NCBI RefSeq assembly: GCF_023065955.2
Contig: NW_026622997.1
Location: forward strand, 9,472,001 to 9,536,000
Direction: 5' to 3'
From: Ursus arctos
Lineage: Eukaryota; Chordata; Mammalia; Carnivora; Ursidae
DNA length: 64,000 nucleotides
The notes under the pieces are model-generated. The model ran no database searches, was not told the DNA's origin, and saw only the letters and a list, made by a program, of their open reading frames with translations. Of this stretch, positions 59,801 to 64,000 are shown piece by piece. Numbering within the stretch: the first letter of the stretch is position 1; each line of letters begins with the position of its first letter. The position numbers and the translations under genes are program-made.

Positions 59801-61880
59801 CCTGTGGCAAACATTGTAATTCCCATATCGAAAACAATATTGTTGTGTATGTCCTGGTTCGTAATTCTTTGGTTTAATCAGGCTGATCTCATATAGGTTT
59901 TAGAAAATTGACATTAACTAAAGTTAATATAAGTTACGTGTCTCATCAATTGCTACTTTTTATCTCAAAATAGTATTTTTCTTTTTAAGTCTCCTCATTG
60001 CTTTTTCATACCTAATATTTTTAGGTTCGTTCTTTCTGAAAGTTAATTATTACACAGGATGATTTTAATTGAAGAAACCACAGCTTATGTTCTTTTTTTC
60101 TGTTGATTTTCAGAATGCTTCCTAATTCTGTGTATTCTTAGCTTTTTTAACTAATTCATTTCACAGTTTTCCATTCATCTGCTTTGAGTATATTTCTAGC
60201 ATTCGTGAGTTATTTAGTAGTTTCAAGGAAATAATTTGTATGCTTCATGGACTAAAATGCCTTTTATGCGGCTCCCATTCTTAAGTATTCTTTTGCTTTT
60301 TAGAGAATGAGTTGTTCGGAGTATGTTTTTCCGAGAGCTAATACTGTGCCAGTAGCCTCTCGGTACAAAGTTTTGGAACCTGCTCGGCCAGCTAGCGTGG
60401 CTCTGGCTCACATTAAATAGCTGGGATGCAGATGGTCATGCCTGGAACTTGGAGCAGAGTGCCCGATTAATTCTTAGGAGATAATGTCAGAGACGCAAAA
60501 GAGCCCCACTTATGGAAAACCTTAATTATTCATCTGATAAGTTTTTATTTAAGTTGGAGGGGTTTTTTGGTTCTTGTTTTTTAGGGGAAAACACTCGAAT
60601 AAAAAGATTTGAGGAAAGCTACTGTGGCCGTAAGAGTTGGCTGTGGCTAGTGCACGGTCGCAAAACCAGGAGCCAGAGGAGCAATGAGGCTGATGGAATG
60701 GTCAAGATACAGAATAATCACTGTGAAAACCAGGCGAATCAAGACAGCAATGCAGGGGCAAGGCTGAGGAGAGTTAACAAACTGGATGTGAGAGTCCCAT
60801 TGCCAAGTGAGGAAAGATGTGGCCCCCAAAGGTCTCTAGCCATAATCAGGACAGTGACCCAGTGTCCTGCTGCACAGGGTGGCAAGAGGCAGAGAGGGGA
60901 GACCTTGGTGATGCTGTTGAGAAAGCAGAAGGCATGCAGATTGGATTGGTGGGCACCTGGATCTCAGATTTATTCATTTATCAGATGCTACCAAGAGTCA
61001 CGTGCCGTGCTGGGGTCCAGGCACAGAGGTGTCCTCCTCAGGGGAGTCAGCTCCTCACACAGCACAGTGTGACAAGTGCCGGAGGGTTCAGCAGGTGACA
61101 CCCGCGTCCAGCTTGGGGCCTTCAGGGAGACCCCTTGTGAGGGCCGTGACCTGAAGCTCTGCCCAGGCTTTCTCTCTGGATGGCTGCTGCTTGCACGGTG
61201 CTCGGCAGTCTAAACAGCCTTCCCAAACTTCTCCAGTGCAGCCCGCAGTAAGACACACGTTTTACCTGCTGGCCCAGGGTGCTGCTAGGCCACGGTCTCT
61301 GGTGTCTCCTAGACTTTCCTAAATAAGTGAATACTGATTGGTAAACACAAAATGGATTTTCTATCCCAGAGCTTGCAAAGCACTGTTGTGTAGAACAGGG
61401 GAGGGCCACACAGCATCCACCCACTGACCCCTCAACAGAGAACCCTAGAGCTGATGATCATTCTAGATGTAGGGTAGCCATACTGAAATGATGAGGAGAA
61501 AGGGACCTTCTCATCCAGACCCAGCGGGGACAGTTGCTACAACAGCTGGAGCAGGAAGGCGCCTGCCTTAGGCATTAGGATCGTGGAATGACTCTGGCAG
61601 TCTCGCCTGGCCTGGGCAAGTAGTTCGTCTGGCAGAACATCGCTGTGGTTTCCAGCACATTTATGGAGAGTGTGGTGCTAGTCACCAAGGATAGTCTGGC
61701 CTTCCCTCCCGTTTGCTGTGCTACCCGCACCATCTTTGGGGTCCAGAGGCTGGAGCAGCAGTACCTAATGACTAGAATACGTGGCCAGGGCTGGGGACGC
61801 AGGGATGTCCGGTGCAAGCAGAGCATAGCCAAACACTGGGAATGGGCAGGACAGGGGAGAGGTGTTTATGCAGCAGAAAT
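59801..61880. other. Unassigned intronic stretch
   Basis: No gene or named repeat seen. A 186-codon frame at 60512-61072 has no recognisable domain, signal or splice context and is most likely chance. Confidence 0.4.
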
Positions 61881-61891
61881 TGGACAGACTT

Positions 61892-62088
61892 GGGGCCCCT
61901 GGGTGGCTCAGTCGGTTAAGCGTCTGCCTTTGGCTCAGGTCATGATCCGAGGGTCCTGGGATCGAGCCCTGCATCACGATATCCGGCTCCTTGCTCAGCA
62001 GGGAGCCTGCTTCTCCCTCTCCCTCTGCTTGACACTCCCCCTACATGTGCTCTCTGTCAAATAAATAAATAAAATCTTAAAAAAAAAA
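61892..62088 (+). mobile_element. CanSINE, + orientation
   Basis: GGGGCCCCTGGGTGGCTCAG head, GGTCCTGGGATCGAGCCCTG B box, CT-rich middle, AAATAAATAAATAAAATC tail with an A run. Target duplication TGGACAGACTT is perfect at 61881-61891 and 62089-62099. Confidence 0.95.
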
Positions 62089-62102
62089 TGGACAGACTTA
62101 TT

Positions 62103-62258
62103 CTTTTTTTTTTTAAGATTTTATATAAGAGAGAGAGCACAGGCTGGGGAGAGGGAGAAGCAGAGCCCATCGCAGGGCTCAATCCCCCAACCCTGAGATA
62201 ATGACCTGAGCCGAAAGCGAGTCGGACGCTTAACCGATGAGCCATCCACGTGCCCCCA
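62103..62258 (-). mobile_element. CanSINE, reverse orientation, tail-to-tail with the previous one
   Basis: T run, AAGATTTTATATAAGAGAGAG, GGGCTCAATCCCCCAACCCT, a head ending GATGAGCCATCCACGTGCCC. It begins about 14 bases after the tail of the + strand SINE, forming an inverted pair. Confidence 0.92.
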
Positions 62259-62737
62259 GATTCACTCCTCATGATAACGATTCTTATATTTCAGTTTGAT
62301 TAGGTTAAATGCGTATGGTAAAGAGGCTTCATGTCTTACGTGGCTAATTTACATTTCTAAATTAGGGTTTATCCTAATACAGTGTACAAAAATAAAGCAC
62401 CCCCAAGCACAGCATTCAGGGGCCTCAGTGGTGATGTAAACATGAGCGTGCACTTGGTCCCTGAATCCCGAATCCAGAGCTGCAAGTGGTTGTCAGGCCC
62501 GTCTTACCAGCGGTGGGGAACCTGTCCTGTGGGCCAATCCTGAGGGACCTACCAGGGAGAGTCTAGGTAGGCTGGGAGTCACAGGAGAACAAGTGGTGAC
62601 AGATTCTGAAGACCATTTGCACTCTCCTAACCCTCCTGCAGGGTGACAGGTGGGGACTAGATGTTCCCCAAACTGACGTGGGACAAGAAAGAAAGATGCG
62701 GCTGTGGCCGGCGATGTGATCTGAAGGGGAGGGGAGA

Positions 62738-62878
62738 CGCCTGGGTGGCTCAGTTGGTTAAGCATCTGCCTTCAGCTCAGGTCATGATCCCAGGGTCCTG
62801 GGATTGAGTTCCGCATCAGGCTTCCTGATCAGCGAGAGCCTGCTTCTCCCTCTGCCTGCCCCTTTTCTCTCTTTCTCT
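62738..62878 (+). mobile_element. CanSINE, + orientation, tail missing
   Basis: GCCTGGGTGGCTCAGTTGGT head, GTCCTGGGATTGAGTTCCGC B box, ending in TTTCTCTCTTTCTCT without an A-tail. It is flanked by about 17-base duplications, CTGAAGGGGAGGGGAGA (62721-62737) and CTGAAGGGGTGGGGAGA (62879-62895), with one mismatch. Confidence 0.9.
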
Positions 62879-62895
62879 CTGAAGGGGTGGGGAGA

Positions 62896-64000
62896 GGCGC
62901 CTCCATACGGGGAGATTGGCGGGGATGGCGTTTGCAGTACCGTCGCCCTTAAACACAGGTCTCCTAGGGAGGATCGTCGTGGTGGGTGTTGCTCTTTGAA
63001 ACAAAAAGGGATATAATTAGCTTGAAAGTGAGCGTGAAGCTCTGAAGACAGATTTGTGGGAAGAGAGAGAGGTTTGGGAGCAACCTGGTGGAGAACAAAG
63101 GAGGGGATCGCACAGAGAAAGCAGAGCCCACTTAAGGGCTTTGGAACACACACACCACACTTTGCTCTCTCCGGTTGGAGAATCTTCCTTCGGCTCCGGA
63201 AGCCTTGGGGCCGTTTGCTGTGGAAGCCCACTCTGTTGGGGTGGGGACAATAGTGTCCAGGCACTTTGCAGTAGCATTTGGGTGGAGCCCGTGCTTGGCA
63301 CAGGAAGTTCCTCTTGGAAGGATTGGGCTAATGAGTACCAAAGATCTCTGAACGTGGAGTTTGTACGCATCTCCATCCTAATTGCCCACTGAGCAGTTGC
63401 TTGTTGGTTTATGTACAGCCTCTTGAAGCAAATCGTTAGATGGTTTTATTTTTAAGGCCAGGTCTAAAACGTGCCTGTGAATAAATTCTTTCTTGACTGA
63501 GGCAAAAAGAAAGACTTTGATACTGAGCAATGGAAAGAAAACTTACAGCCAGTTCTGCTATAATGCAACGTATGCATACCTGAAAATTACCACACTATGC
63601 AAAATCGTGCACTAAAATCCACCAGGCTTAGGTGGGAAATAGATAGGAACCCAGCACTCAAAAACTGTGTGACTGGCATATTTAAAAATAAGGAAGGACC
63701 TTAATGAAAGTGGTACTATAGTTTGATACATTAAATGGTTAAGAAAAACATAAGTACTAGAATAAATGTGGCACTTTATCATGAAAGAGGCATGCAGTTT
63801 GCTGCATGGCGTGAGAAGGGTCGTTGTGAGGCAGGGGAAGGGACATCTCGAAAGCACACAGAAAGCGGGGGTGGCTGGTGGAGGTGTGTGTTTTGTGTTT
63901 TCCTGCCCAACTAGAGTCACCTGAGTTGTGGTTGTACGTTCAACTCTCCCCAGACAAAATCAGGCATAAACAGAAGATGAAATTTGCAGTATGTTCAGAA
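62896..64000. other. Unassigned intron at the window end
   Basis: No gene or named repeat seen. Overlapping frames of 65-160 codons on both strands around 62800-63390 do not match a family I know. Confidence 0.4.

Larger units (their letters stand above)
20500..64000 (+). other. CDYL: CDYL intron downstream of the chromodomain exon
   Basis: No further CDYL coding segment (crotonase-like domain or the linker just before it) is recognisable in any frame, so the whole stretch is read as intron. It is filled with L1, SINE, MIR, L2 and DNA-transposon remnants, listed separately. The CDYL gene is known to have very long introns, which fits. A short exon missed by eye cannot be excluded. Confidence 0.75.

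Noticed and set aside
60512..61072. 186-codon + strand frame
   Set aside because: No recognisable domain, no splice or promoter context, ordinary intronic composition.
62782..63264. 160-codon reverse frame and several overlapping frames
   Set aside because: Part of it is reverse SINE sequence; several frames on both strands are open together, which points to composition and not to coding.

Overview
This window is nuclear DNA from a mammal, most likely a caniform carnivore and probably a bear-like (ursid) species. The main clue is the set of about 16 tRNA-Lys-type carnivore SINEs (CanSINEs). Their heads read GCGCCTGGGTGGC, and they have CT-rich middles and AATAAA-rich A-tails. The younger copies resemble the bear/panda type rather than the dog or cat type as I know them. 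There are no bacterial-type genes, operons or CRISPR arrays.

The only real coding sequence I can support is one internal exon at 19833-20499 on the + strand. It encodes most of the chromodomain and the following disordered linker of CDYL (chromodomain Y-like), a nuclear co-repressor that reads methylated histone H3. A polypyrimidine tract plus AG precedes it and a GTGAGT donor follows it, so it is a spliced exon of the parental gene and not a CDY-type retrocopy. The first exon(s) and the C-terminal crotonase-like domain are not seen here. The rest of the window is therefore read as two large CDYL introns.

Upstream intron (1-19832): antisense L1 fragments (1-415, 855-1228); a very old, broken class I endogenous retrovirus on the + strand (about 1229-7130) with pol and env remnants between two diverged LTR-like ends; a long antisense L1 (about 7200-14600) carrying four later insertions and one SINE-in-SINE nest; an LTR-like block (about 14760-15265); an unassigned stretch; a hAT-like element; and a Tigger2/MER28-like element.

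Downstream intron (20500-64000): a hAT-like element split by a SINE; an antisense L1 remnant that hosts a 49-bp minisatellite (27585-28168); scattered SINEs, MIR and L2 remnants; a Tigger1-like element split by a SINE (43933-44619); a second long antisense L1 (about 49130-54800) with recognisable ORF1 and ORF2 pieces; a + strand L1 3' end (56640-57140); and a tail-to-tail SINE pair (61892-62258). Most of the other long reading frames are chance frames through repeats. The three overlapping frames over the minisatellite arise because its 49-bp unit is not a multiple of three and has no stop in any forward frame.

Repeat family names come from recognition by eye and were not checked by alignment. 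Edges of old repeats are approximate; edges given with target-site duplications are good to a few bases.
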